A DNA stretch of 64,000 nt, taken from the NCBI RefSeq assembly GCF_014650815.1, contig NZ_BMVR01000005.1, forward strand, positions 621,332 to 685,331, in the 5' to 3' direction. The notes beneath the pieces were generated by a model. The model was given only the letters and a program-made list of their open reading frames with translations. It did not search any database and was not told where the DNA came from. The stretch is from Streptomyces flavofungini (GTDB lineage: Bacteria > Actinomycetota > Actinomycetes > Streptomycetales > Streptomycetaceae). Positions 15,750 through 24,043 of the stretch are shown here, piece after piece. The translations under genes were made by a program, and so were the position numbers. How positions within the stretch are numbered: the stretch's first letter is position 1; each line of letters starts with the position of its first letter.

Positions 15750-15821
15750 CAGGGTCCAAACTGGAGATGCGGGCGCCCACGGTGCGGCACCTGCTCACCG
15801 ATCAGAGAGGCCAGTGCGGCA

Positions 15822-17000
15822 GTGGCGAGGGCATGGGTAACGCGATCGACGGACGACCCGAAGAAGTGGACGGCCTACTGGTACGACCCGGACGGCAAGC
15901 AGCGGCAGAAGTCGTTTGAGACGAAGAAGCGCGCGGACGACCACCGCAAGCGCAAGGAGCAGGAACTCGACGCAGGGACCTACCTGGACGACAAGTTGGG
16001 CAAGCAGCCCGTGACGGCCGTCTGGGAACAGTGGTCGAATCAAAGGAAGTTGGAGAACAGCACCAAGAAGCAGTACCGGTCGATCCTGAACACGACCATT
16101 GAGCCGTTCTTCAAGGCCCGCTCCATCGTGTCCCTGAAGGTGGCCGACATTGAGCAGTGGCTCTTGTGGATGGAGAGGGACCGCAAGCTGTCCGCGCGGA
16201 CTCGGCGTCAGCGGTTCTCCTTCTTCTCCGGGATGTTGGACTGGGCCGTCGTCAACGAGATCATCGGGCGCAACCCATGCAAGAAGATCAAGCACGCCGG
16301 AAGCCGCGCCAAGGAGATACGGGAGCACAAGAGCAAGGCCCGGCGGCTCACGACGCGGGAAGTCTTGGCGATGCTCGACGGTGCCCCGCCTCGGTACCGG
16401 GCGATGCTGTGGCTGATGGCCGGTTGCGGGCTCCGCATCGGTGAGGCCATGGCCGTCTCTCGGGATCAGATCGACTTCAAGGCGGAGGTCTTGCGGGTCG
16501 ACTTCCAGATCGCGGAGGACGGCGAGTCCGAGTCGGGCAAGAACAGTGCCCTACAGCGACGGCACATCAAGGCTCGTGACGAGGAGGAGCCGGGGCGCAT
16601 CGTGCCCCTGCCGCCCAACGTCGCGTTCGAGCTGCGGCGGCACATCAAGAACCACGGGGTGTGGGGGCCCGAACGGCTCCTCTTCCCCAACGTGACGCGG
16701 ACCGGCTACGTCTACGCCTCGTACTTCTACCGGCAAATCTGGATGGTGGCTCTGAGCAAGGGGCACGTGCCGTACTGCAAGCCGCACTCGATGCGGCACT
16801 ACTACGGATCACGGCTCCTGTACGCGGGCGTCCCCGAGAACGACGTGGCCGACTGGATGGGCCACAGCAGTACGGATGTGCTGCGCGAGCACTACCACTA
16901 CATCTTCGAAGGCGCCGAACAGCGCGGACGCGCAGCCATCGCAACGATGCTCACGCCCGGCGCCGACGACCCCACCGAAGGGCAGACAGAGGTCGCCTGA
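15822..17000 (+). CDS. int: Tyrosine recombinase (integrase)
   Basis: A 392-residue integrase of the Streptomyces element type: arm-binding N-terminus (WTAYWYDPDGKQRQKSFETKK), core-binding domain (about 60-165) and catalytic domain. The catalytic residues are Arg205 (GCGLRIGE), His322 and Arg325 (HSMRHYYGS), His348 (WMGHSS) and the nucleophile Tyr358 (REHYHYIF). The GTG at 15822 follows AGAGAGG and begins the family-typical VARAWV; the longer frame crosses the operators. It should recombine the 9-bp core within the host dehydrogenase gene. Confidence 0.95.
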   Translation: MARAWVTRSTDDPKKWTAYWYDPDGKQRQKSFETKKRADDHRKRKEQELDAGTYLDDKLGKQPVTAVWEQWSNQRKLENSTKKQYRSILNTTIEPFFKARSIVSLKVADIEQWLLWMERDRKLSARTRRQRFSFFSGMLDWAVVNEIIGRNPCKKIKHAGSRAKEIREHKSKARRLTTREVLAMLDGAPPRYRAMLWLMAGCGLRIGEAMAVSRDQIDFKAEVLRVDFQIAEDGESESGKNSALQRRHIKARDEEEPGRIVPLPPNVAFELRRHIKNHGVWGPERLLFPNVTRTGYVYASYFYRQIWMVALSKGHVPYCKPHSMRHYYGSRLLYAGVPENDVADWMGHSSTDVLREHYHYIFEGAEQRGRAAIATMLTPGADDPTEGQTEVA

Positions 17001-17013
17001 CGCAGCCCACGTG

Positions 17014-17044
17014 AACGACCCCCGGCACAGAGCCGGGGGTCGTT
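17014..17044. terminator. Bidirectional terminator after integrase
   Basis: A 13-bp stem (AACGACCCCCGGC) with loop ACAGA, then GTGTTT. It ends the integrase and probably replaces the lost terminator of the dehydrogenase gene reading the other way. Confidence 0.88.
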
Positions 17045-17085
17045 GTGTTTGTGCAGGTGAGAGGCGGTGTCCCGCCCAGCTTTAG

Positions 17086-17190
17086 CCCAGGATTTCCCCA
17101 GCATGACGCCCATGATCGGCCCGAAACGGACCTGAACGGACCTGAAGCCGATCACAGCCCGCGAGCCATCAAAAATGGCCGCTGACCTGC
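17086..17190. promoter_or_regulatory. Right-end arm-type sites
   Basis: CCCAGGATTTCCCC (17086-17099) and CTGACCTGC (17182-17190) match sites at the left end. Between them is a tandem AACGGACCTG repeat (17125-17134 and 17135-17144) sharing the GACCTG core. They are candidate integrase and excisionase binding sites. Confidence 0.5.
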
Positions 17191-17200
17191 GAAAACCCAG

Positions 17201-18358
17201 TTACGGCAGGTTCCTCGCCATGACGATCCGCTGAACCTGATTCGTTCCTTCATAAATCTGCGTGATCTTCGCGTCGCGCATCATGCGCTCGACCGGGTAG
17301 TCGCGCGTGTAGCCGTAGCCGCCGAGGAGCTGCACGGCGTCCGTGGTGACCTCCATGGCGGTGTCCGAGGCGAAGCACTTGGCGGCGGCGCCGAGGTAGG
17401 TCAGGTCGGCGTCGCCGCGCTCCGAGGCCGCGGCGGCCTGGTACGTGAGGGCGCGGGAGGCGGAGATCTTCATGGCCATGTCCGCGAGCATGAACTGCAC
17501 GCCCTGGAAGTCGCCGATCGGCTTGCCGAACTGCTTGCGCTCCTGGACGTAGCCCTTGGCGTAGTCGAGGGCGCCCTGCGCGATGCCGAGGGCCTGGGCC
17601 GCGATGGTGATGCGGGTGTGGTCCAGGGTCTTCATGGCGGTGGCGAAGCCGGTGCCCTCGTCGCCGATCATGCGGTCGGCGGGGATGCGGACGTTGTCGA
17701 GGTAGACCTCGCGGGTCGGCGAGCCCTTGATGCCGAGCTTCTTCTCCGGGGCGCCGAAGGACACGCCCTCGTCGCCCTTCTCGACGACGAACGCCGAGAT
17801 GCCCTTGGAGCGCTTCTCGGGGTCGGTCACGGCCATCACCGTGTAGTACTCGGAGACGCCCGCGTTGGTGATCCAGCGCTTCACGCCGTTCAGGACGTAG
17901 GAGTCGCCGTCCCGGACGGCCCGCGTCTTCATGCCCGCCGCGTCCGAACCGGCGTCCGGCTCGGAGAGGCAGTACGAGAACATGGCGTCGCCCTTGGCCA
18001 GCGGCGTCATGTACTTCTTCTTCAGGTCCTCGGAGCCGGAGAGGATCACGGGCAGCGAGCCGAGCTTGTTCACGGCCGGGATGAGGGAGGACGACGCGCA
18101 GACGCGGGCCACCTCCTCGATCACGATGACGGTCGCGAGGGCGTCGGCGCCCGTGCCGCCGTAGCTCTCCGGTACGTGCACGGCGTGCAGGTCGGAGGAG
18201 ACCAGGGCGTCGAGGGCCTCCTGCGGGAAGCGGGCCTCCTCGTCCACCGCGGCGGCGAACGGAGCGATCTTCGCCTCCGCGAGCGAACGGATCGCGTCGC
18301 GGAGCATGTCGTGCTCCTCGGACGGGCGGTACAGGTCGAAGTCAGCCGATCCGGCCAA
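17201..18358 (-). CDS. Acyl-CoA dehydrogenase, 3' end supplied by the element
   Basis: A 385-residue FAD enzyme that oxidises acyl-CoA to enoyl-CoA. Family motifs include CLSEPDAGSDAAGMKT, KRWITNAG and LGGYGYTRDYPVERMMRDAK. The catalytic base is the Glu in the C-terminal YEGTNQ. The last 20 codons (17204-17263) come from the integrated element: they differ at many bases from the stranded host copy at 6321-6380 but encode the same residues, and their codons are more AT-rich. The start is TTG 18358 with a GGAG upstream. Full length and apparently functional. Confidence 0.95.
   Translation of the reverse strand: MAGSADFDLYRPSEEHDMLRDAIRSLAEAKIAPFAAAVDEEARFPQEALDALVSSDLHAVHVPESYGGTGADALATVIVIEEVARVCASSSLIPAVNKLGSLPVILSGSEDLKKKYMTPLAKGDAMFSYCLSEPDAGSDAAGMKTRAVRDGDSYVLNGVKRWITNAGVSEYYTVMAVTDPEKRSKGISAFVVEKGDEGVSFGAPEKKLGIKGSPTREVYLDNVRIPADRMIGDEGTGFATAMKTLDHTRITIAAQALGIAQGALDYAKGYVQERKQFGKPIGDFQGVQFMLADMAMKISASRALTYQAAAASERGDADLTYLGAAAKCFASDTAMEVTTDAVQLLGGYGYTRDYPVERMMRDAKITQIYEGTNQVQRIVMARNLP
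17256..17264. repeat. Right attachment core
   Basis: The second copy of atctgcgtg. To its left is element DNA (the recoded dehydrogenase tail) and to its right original host gene sequence. Confidence 0.8.
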
Positions 18359-18393
18359 GGTGTCTCACGCTCCAAGCACGCGGTGGACGCTAA

Positions 18394-18407
18394 TTACCGT
18401 TAAGTAA
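18394..18407. promoter_or_regulatory. TTAC-N6-GTAA operator candidate
   Basis: An inverted repeat about 35 bases upstream of the dehydrogenase start, in an AT-rich patch. The form is typical of TetR-type operators for fatty-acid genes; no regulator gene is adjacent. Confidence 0.4.
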
Positions 18408-18547
18408 CCCGAATTTTAGGGGTCAGCTCACGCCAGGGATACGTGAGCTTGACGACAGCGGAAGATGTGCCCGGTGGGAGCCCCTGTTACGCCAGGACTA
18501 TGCTCGGGCACCGCGCAGCCGTCGTACCCGATCCACTGGAGCACCGC

Positions 18548-19891
18548 ATGGCCCTCAAGATCACCGTGATCGGCACCGGCTATCTCGGAGCCACGCATGC
18601 CGCGGCCATGGCCGAGCTCGGCTTCGAGGTCATCGGGCTCGACGTGGTGCCGGAGAAGATCGAGACGCTGCGCCGCGGCGAGGTCCCGATGTACGAGCCG
18701 GGCCTGGACGAGCTCCTTCGCAAGCACGTCGCGGGCATCGAGGGCGCCACCGGGCGGCTGCGCTTCACGATGGACTGGGCCGAGGCCGCGGACTTCGGCG
18801 ATGTGCACTTCGTGTGCGTGAACACCCCGCAGAAGCACGGCGAGTACGCCTGCGACATGAGCTATGTCGACGCCGCCATGGAGTCGCTGGCCAAGCACCT
18901 CACCAAGCCCGCCCTGGTCGTCGGCAAGTCCACCGTGCCGGTCGGCAGCGCCGAGCGCATCGCCGCCCGCCTCACCGAGCTGGCCCCCGCGGGCGCCGAG
19001 GTCGAGCTGGCCTGGAACCCGGAGTTCCTGCGCGAGGGCTTCGCGGTCAACGACACCCTGCACCCCGACCGGATCGTCGTCGGCGTCCGCAGCGAGCGCG
19101 CCGAGAAGGTGCTGCGCGAGGTGTACGCGACGCCGGTCGCCGAAGGCTCGCCCTTCATCGTCACCGACTTCCCCACCGCCGAGCTGGTGAAGACCTCCGC
19201 GAACTCCTTCCTGGCCACCAAGATCTCCTTCATCAACGCCATGGCCGAGGTCTGCGAGGCCGCGGGCGGCGACGTGGTGAAGCTCGCCGAGGCCCTCGGC
19301 CACGACGACCGCATCGGCAAGAAGTTCCTGCGCGCGGGCATCGGCTTCGGCGGCGGCTGTCTGCCCAAGGACATCCGCGCCTTCATGGCCCGCGCCGGTG
19401 AGCTGGGCGCCGACCAGGCCCTGACGTTCCTGCGCGAGGTCGACTCGATCAACATGCGGCGCCGCGGCCACATGGTGGAGCTGGCCCGCGACGCCGTGGG
19501 CGGCGGGTCCTTCCTGGGCAAGCGGGTCGCGGTCCTCGGTGCCGCCTTCAAGCCCGACTCGGACGACGTGCGCGACTCACCCGCCCTGAACGTGGCAGGC
19601 CAGATCCACCTCCAGGGCGGCCAGGTCACCGTGTACGACCCCAAGGGCATGGCCAACGCCCGCCGCCTCTTCCCGACCCTCGGGTACGCCGACACCGCCG
19701 AGGACGCCGTGCGCGGCGCCGACGTCGTCCTGCACCTCACGGAGTGGCAGGAGTTCCGGGACCTCGACCCCGAGGCCCTGGGCGCGGTGGTCGGCCGCCG
19801 GGTCCTCCTGGACGGCCGCAACGCGCTGGACCCGGAGCGGTGGCGCGCGGCGGGGTGGACGTACCGGGCGATGGGGCGTCCGGCGGCGTAG
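18548..19891 (+). CDS. UDP-glucose 6-dehydrogenase
   Basis: A 447-residue enzyme that oxidises UDP-glucose to UDP-glucuronate with two NAD+. The Rossmann motif VIGTGYLGATHAAAMAELG is at residues 7-25. KSTVPVG, EFLREG and the catalytic Cys271 in GFGGGCLPKD follow, then the C-terminal domain (AAFKPDSDDVRDSPAL). ATG 18548 has GGAG eight bases ahead. UDP-glucuronate would feed the envelope polymers made by other genes in this region. Confidence 0.93.
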   Translation: MALKITVIGTGYLGATHAAAMAELGFEVIGLDVVPEKIETLRRGEVPMYEPGLDELLRKHVAGIEGATGRLRFTMDWAEAADFGDVHFVCVNTPQKHGEYACDMSYVDAAMESLAKHLTKPALVVGKSTVPVGSAERIAARLTELAPAGAEVELAWNPEFLREGFAVNDTLHPDRIVVGVRSERAEKVLREVYATPVAEGSPFIVTDFPTAELVKTSANSFLATKISFINAMAEVCEAAGGDVVKLAEALGHDDRIGKKFLRAGIGFGGGCLPKDIRAFMARAGELGADQALTFLREVDSINMRRRGHMVELARDAVGGGSFLGKRVAVLGAAFKPDSDDVRDSPALNVAGQIHLQGGQVTVYDPKGMANARRLFPTLGYADTAEDAVRGADVVLHLTEWQEFRDLDPEALGAVVGRRVLLDGRNALDPERWRAAGWTYRAMGRPAA

Positions 19892-19946
19892 CGCGCGTCC
19901 GGGCGGGGCCCTTCGCGGGTGCCTCGGCCCTGGCGGCGGCCCGGCC

Positions 19947-20471
19947 CTAGGTCCGGCTCCCGTCGGCGGCCCGGCGCGCCCGGTACGCGCGCATCTTGGC
20001 CCGCGCCCCGCACACCCCCATGTCGCACCAGCGGCCCCGGCCCCCGGGGCTGCGGTCGTAGTACGCCCAGTGGCAGGTCTCGGCCTCGCAGCCCTTCAGG
20101 CGCGCCCAGGTGCCCGCCGCGACGGCCTCCGCGACGGCCGCCGCCACCCGGGAGGCGAGCGGGCCGGGGTCGGCGGGCGCGAGCGACGCGGCGCCGTCGG
20201 ACGCGTCGACACGTACCAACAGGGGCGCCGCGGCGAGGAGTTCGCCGAGCGGGCGTACCTCCTGGTGCGGCGCGTGCCCGGCGTGGGCGAGGCAGACGGC
20301 CCGCAGCGACTCCCGCAGCTCCCGCGCCGCGGCCACGTCCGCCGGGGCGAGGCCGAAGCGGGCCCGCCCCGCCCCGGTGTCGAGCTCGTCGGTGCCCGCC
20401 CCGATGTCCAGCGTGTTCACCAGGTCCTGGATCAGCGCGAGGCCGCCAGGCGCGGGCGATCTGTCGTTCAT
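19947..20471 (-). CDS. CGNR zinc-finger regulator (ABATE domain)
   Basis: A 174-residue protein with an N-terminal ABATE-type helical domain (LALIQDLVNTLDI) and a C-terminal CGNR finger (CEAETCHWAYYDRSP, then RWCDMGVCGARAKMRAYR; four cysteines). These are putative transcription regulators. It is divergent from the VOC gene across a pair of palindromic operators, so it probably controls itself and that gene. Confidence 0.87.
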   Translation of the reverse strand: MNDRSPAPGGLALIQDLVNTLDIGAGTDELDTGAGRARFGLAPADVAAARELRESLRAVCLAHAGHAPHQEVRPLGELLAAAPLLVRVDASDGAASLAPADPGPLASRVAAAVAEAVAAGTWARLKGCEAETCHWAYYDRSPGGRGRWCDMGVCGARAKMRAYRARRAADGSRT

Positions 20472-20480
20472 GGTTGCGAC

Positions 20481-20546
20481 GTTACCGGTATAGGGCCACT
20501 ATGGGGTCACCAGAGTGGTTACCAGAGAACGCCATATACCGGTAAC
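20481..20546. promoter_or_regulatory. Paired TACCGGTA operators in a divergent promoter
   Basis: GTTACCGGTATA (20481-20492) and its exact complement TATACCGGTAAC (20535-20546). Each contains the palindrome TACCGGTA. Between them is a near-repeat TCACCAGAG/TTACCAGAG. This suggests cooperative binding by the CGNR protein. Confidence 0.6.
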
Positions 20547-20570
20547 AGAGATTTCGACCGAGGAGAGTTC

Positions 20571-20984
20571 ATGGCCACCCCTGTCGTCCGCCTTCGCACC
20601 GTCGCTCTCGACTGTCCCGATCCCCACGCCCTCGCCGAGTTCTACGCCGGGCTCATCGGCGGCACGATCCACGACGACGACGGCGACGGCGAGTGGGTCG
20701 AACTGCTCGCCCCCGGCCGCGTGCGGATCGCCTTCCAACGCGCCGAGGGCCACACCCCGCCCGACTGGCCGCGCTCCGACACCAACGGCCAGCAGTTCCA
20801 CCTGGACTTCGACGGGGGCTCGACCTGGGCCGAGATCGACGCGGCCCAGGAGCGCGCGTACGCCCTCGGCGCCCGCCCGCTCGACGTGGACGACGACGGC
20901 GGCAAGCGGGACTGGCGGGTGTACGCGGACCCGGCGGGGCACCCGTTCTGCTTCTGCCTGGTGGCCGAGCCCGACCGGGTCTGA
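20571..20984 (+). CDS. VOC (glyoxalase/bleomycin-resistance fold) protein
   Basis: A 137-residue protein of paired beta-alpha-beta-beta-beta modules: TVALDCPDPHALAEFYAGLIGG at the start, then HLDFDGGSTWAEIDAAQERAYALGA and YADPAGHPFCFCLV at the end. These are typical of actinobacterial VOC proteins that bind a metal or sequester small molecules. A GAGGAG site lies eight bases before the ATG. Likely induced through the divergent CGNR regulator. Confidence 0.88.
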   Translation: MATPVVRLRTVALDCPDPHALAEFYAGLIGGTIHDDDGDGEWVELLAPGRVRIAFQRAEGHTPPDWPRSDTNGQQFHLDFDGGSTWAEIDAAQERAYALGARPLDVDDDGGKRDWRVYADPAGHPFCFCLVAEPDRV

Positions 20985-21071
20985 CCGGGTCTGACCGGAG
21001 CGGGCGGAGCGGGGCGGGCGACTCCCGGCCGCCCGCCCGACGAAGGCCGCCCCCGGCCCGCGCGGCCGCCC

Positions 21072-22235
21072 TCAGCCGTCGAGCCGCCCGATCGTCGCCG
21101 TCGACGCCCCCCGCCGCTCCCGCGCCGCCCGCGCCGTGAAGTCCGCGCCGCGCAGCACGCGCTGCACATTGCCCCAGGTGAGTGCCATGACCTCGGCCTC
21201 GGACCAGCCCCGCCGGAACAGCTCGGCGACCAGCCGCGGATAGCGCGAGGCGTCGGTCAGCTCCCCGGGGTGCCCGGACCTGGTGTCGTACATCCCGGAG
21301 ATCCCGACGCACTCGGCGCCCGCCACCCGGCGCACGTGCTCCAGGTGGTCGGCGACGTCCCCGAGCTTCGGTCCCGTCCGGTCGGCCGTGAGCGGCACCA
21401 GGCACAGGCCCTTCGCCGCGCCCACCGAGGCGAGCAGTTCGTCGCTGAGGTTCGCGGGGTGCTCGCGCAGCGCGCGGGCCCCGGAGCGGGTCCAGAGCGC
21501 CGGTGCCTTGGAGACGGCGAGGACCCGGTACGCGGTCGCCTCGGACGCCCCCGACAGATCGGCGAGGACGCCGAGCCGGTTCATCTCCCGCACCACTTCC
21601 TCGCCGAACGTGCTCAGCCCGTCCGCGCCCGCCCAGGAGGTGCCGGTCAGGGTGAGGGAGCTGAGGCCGAGGGTGTGCAGCGAGCGCAGGGCGCCGAGCG
21701 AGTCGCCGATGGCGCGGGCGCTCGCCGGGCCGATCAGGGTGGCGATGCGGCCGCAGTTGCGGGCGTCGGTGGTCTCGGAGGCGTCGCGGGCCACCCGCAG
21801 CCCGTCCGGGTACCGGGCGACGACGTGCTTGACCAGGTCGAGCTGTTCGAGCGCCGAGCTGACGGCGCGGTCGCCGTCCGGCTCCGCGTCCGGCATCTGG
21901 AGCGACCAGAACTGCATGCCGACCCGGCCCGCCCGCAGCCGCGGCAGATCGGTCTCCAGGCCGCTGTCGCCCAACTCCAGGTCGTACCAGGGGAGTTCGC
22001 GCAGCGCGCCGGGCAGGCCGCTGTAGCCGTCCGCGACGGGGTGCGTGCCGAGCAGGGCCTCGGCCCGCTCAAGGGCGTCCCGCAGCTCCGGTTCCAGGGG
22101 CTCCGGCGCGGGCTCGGGCGTTCGTCGGTCGTCGGTGGGGGAGGGCACCGGGCGCACGTCGTGGGTGCGCGCGGCGCGCTCGTCGTCCGCCCCGGCCTCG
22201 GCGGGGGAGTCGAGTTCGTCCTGGAGGTCCGCCAT
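21072..22235 (-). CDS. Dipeptidase-family protein lacking zinc ligands
   Basis: A 387-residue M19-family protein, clearly alignable with the active enzyme at 3959-5155. All five zinc ligands are replaced: His24 to Tyr71, Asp26 to Gly73, Glu129 to Ala171, His197 to Gly229, His218 to Arg250. The fold-defining segments (QFWS, FGEEVVREMNRLGVLADLS, GISGMYD) are kept and the frame is open, so it is not a decayed gene. It also has an acidic 55-residue N-terminal extension. It probably has no peptidase activity and may bind a ligand or partner. ATG 22235 has GGAG seven bases ahead. Confidence 0.85.
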   Translation of the reverse strand: MADLQDELDSPAEAGADDERAARTHDVRPVPSPTDDRRTPEPAPEPLEPELRDALERAEALLGTHPVADGYSGLPGALRELPWYDLELGDSGLETDLPRLRAGRVGMQFWSLQMPDAEPDGDRAVSSALEQLDLVKHVVARYPDGLRVARDASETTDARNCGRIATLIGPASARAIGDSLGALRSLHTLGLSSLTLTGTSWAGADGLSTFGEEVVREMNRLGVLADLSGASEATAYRVLAVSKAPALWTRSGARALREHPANLSDELLASVGAAKGLCLVPLTADRTGPKLGDVADHLEHVRRVAGAECVGISGMYDTRSGHPGELTDASRYPRLVAELFRRGWSEAEVMALTWGNVQRVLRGADFTARAARERRGASTATIGRLDG

Positions 22236-22451
22236 GGCAGGGCTCCGCTCGGTGGTGGCGCTTCTGGTTGGTGGTCGAACCACCGTGCCACGGGGGCCGC
22301 GCGGCTTCGCGGCGGACGAGGCGTTCGGGGTACGCCCGGGCTCGTACCCCCCTGAAGTCCGCACTCCGGGAGCCCCGGACAGCCGGTGTCCCGGACCCCC
22401 GGCGTCCCGGAGTTCCGGCCCCGGAACACGGATGCCCCGAGAACGCCGACA

Positions 22452-22485
22452 GCCCCGGTACCGCGTACTTGCGCGGTACCGGGGC
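22452..22485. terminator. Long hairpin terminator
   Basis: A 14-bp perfect stem (GCCCCGGTACCGCG) with loop TACTTG, about 30 bases past the stop of the first LCP gene. Confidence 0.85.
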
Positions 22486-22517
22486 CGTCGCCGTGAGCGG
22501 CGGGCCGGACGGGTCGG

Positions 22518-23882
22518 CTAGTTGCCGGACACCGTCACCTTCTCGTCGTTGTTGAGCTGCGACACCAGCTCCTTGACCTTGGGCTTGTCCCAGACGACGT
22601 TGCCGCCCGCGAACCCCGAGCTCGGCATGTTCATGGACTTGCCGTCGCCCCCGGTGACGCCCTTCATGGCCCAGAACATGGAGGCCACGTCCATCAGGTC
22701 CATGTCCTTGTCGACGACCAGGGTGTCCAGGCCCGCGCCCATCGTGGGGTACAGCTTGAACGGGTTCATGACCGTGCCGGGCGTCGCCGTCTGGTTGGCG
22801 AGCGCGGCCAGGAACTTCTGCTGGTTCTTGGTGCGGTCCAGGTCGCTGCCCGGCAGGGCGTAGCGGGTGCGGACGAAGGCCAGGGCCTCCTCGCCGTTCA
22901 GGGTCTGCTTGCCCGCCTCGAAGTCGGCGCCGGACTTCTTGTCCTTGAAGCCCTTGGGGATGTTCAGCTCGACGCCGCCGACCGCGTCCACGATCTTGGC
23001 GAAGCCGCCGAAGCCGATCTCGGCGTAGTGGTCGATGCGCAGGCCGGTGTTGGCCTCGACCGTGCGCACGAGCAGCTCGGGGCCGTCCTCCCCGTACGCG
23101 GCGTTCAGCTTCTTGCAGACCTGATTCGTCGTGTCGCAGTTCCGCGCCGGGTAGATCTTGCCGGAGTCCGAGCCCTTGAAGGAGGGGATCATGACGTTCG
23201 AGTCGCGCGGCAGCGAGATCATCGTGTTCCCGCCGTCGTCCGCGACGTGCAGGATCATCATCGAGTCGGTGCGCTTGCCCTCGGCGGAGCCGGTGTGGAG
23301 CTTCTTCTTCTCCTCGTCGGACATCCCGGCGCGGCTGTCGGAGCCGACGATCAGGTAGTTCGTGCCCTTGCCGCCGTCGGGCCGCTCGATGACCTTCGAC
23401 AGGTCGACCTCGCGCTTGAGCTTGGAGTCCGCCCAGAAGTACGTGCTCACGGAGACCACGATCAGCAGCGCGAGGAACGTCACCAGGCCCCAGGTGATGC
23501 GCTTCTTCCAGTTGACCGGCGGCTTGGGCGCGCGCGGCGGCGCGGGCGGGCCGCCGGGACCCTGGGGGCCCTGCGGGCCGGACGGCGAGCCGTACACCTG
23601 GCCGGTGTTGTAGCCGCTGTCGTAGCCGTCCTGGCCGTGGCCGTCGGGACGAGCGTGCGGGTCCTGGGCGCGCTGGTCGCGGTACAGGTCGTCGTAGACG
23701 TTGTCGTCGTACGAAGGCTGGCGCGTCTGGCGAGGCTGCGGGACCGAGCCGGGCTGGCCGGGGGCCGAGGGGCCGCCGCGCTGGACATGGCGCATCACAC
23801 GGGCGCCCTCGGGCTGTGCGCCGTCGTTGCCGTACCCGTGGCGGTCACCGTTGTTGTTCCGCGCGTCTGGCCAATCGCTCAT
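22518..23882 (-). CDS. LCP family protein 1
   Basis: A 454-residue LytR-CpsA-Psr protein, expected to transfer lipid-linked glycopolymer precursors to peptidoglycan outside the cell. It has a long Gly/Pro/Gln-rich cytoplasmic N-terminus, one membrane helix at about 133-153, then the LCP domain with NYLIVGSDSRAG, MISLPRDSNV, the Arg-rich AFVRTRYALPGSDLDRTKNQQ and the LNAAYGEDGPELLVRTVE region. There is no C-terminal LytR_C domain, unlike LCP 2-4. No strong ribosome-binding site precedes ATG 23882. Confidence 0.9.
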   Translation of the reverse strand: MSDWPDARNNNGDRHGYGNDGAQPEGARVMRHVQRGGPSAPGQPGSVPQPRQTRQPSYDDNVYDDLYRDQRAQDPHARPDGHGQDGYDSGYNTGQVYGSPSGPQGPQGPGGPPAPPRAPKPPVNWKKRITWGLVTFLALLIVVSVSTYFWADSKLKREVDLSKVIERPDGGKGTNYLIVGSDSRAGMSDEEKKKLHTGSAEGKRTDSMMILHVADDGGNTMISLPRDSNVMIPSFKGSDSGKIYPARNCDTTNQVCKKLNAAYGEDGPELLVRTVEANTGLRIDHYAEIGFGGFAKIVDAVGGVELNIPKGFKDKKSGADFEAGKQTLNGEEALAFVRTRYALPGSDLDRTKNQQKFLAALANQTATPGTVMNPFKLYPTMGAGLDTLVVDKDMDLMDVASMFWAMKGVTGGDGKSMNMPSSGFAGGNVVWDKPKVKELVSQLNNDEKVTVSGN

Positions 23883-24043
23883 GTGGCTTAGTGTGCAGTG
23901 CCGCACCCCGCGCCTCACAGGGAGGGCGTTGTTTCGGGTCAGGGCTGTTGCAGAGCTGATGCAATGTGCCGCACGCCACTTCGACCGCTTCGCGATCGTT
24001 TTCGGCCGGTGGATGGCGCGTACCGGGCGTTTACGCTGGTTCC

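Larger units (their letters stand above)
6373..17264. mobile_element. Integrated phage-satellite-like element, about 10.9 kb
   Basis: The boundaries are set by the repeated 9-bp core atctgcgtg (6373-6381 and 17256-17264) and by the split dehydrogenase gene. Contents: tyrosine integrase at the right end, excisionase, DUF3987 replication protein, Lsr2-BRCT protein, TerS-like protein, P22-type coat protein, and an XRE/DUF6879/DUF397 cassette near the left end. GC is lower than in the flanks, with an AT-rich tract near 12.05 kb. No portal, large terminase, tail, lysis or conjugation gene is present. Known phage satellites pair integration, replication and packaging-redirection genes in this way; calling it a satellite is inference from content. 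Confidence 0.85.

Noticed and set aside
6373..17264. Actinomycete integrative conjugative element
   Set aside because: There is no FtsK/TraB-like translocase, Spd or RepSA-type protein; a coat protein and TerS-like gene point to a phage-related element instead.
21072..22235. Pseudogene call for the degenerate dipeptidase
   Set aside because: The frame is intact, with a good ribosome-binding site and conserved non-catalytic segments, so it is more likely an expressed pseudoenzyme.
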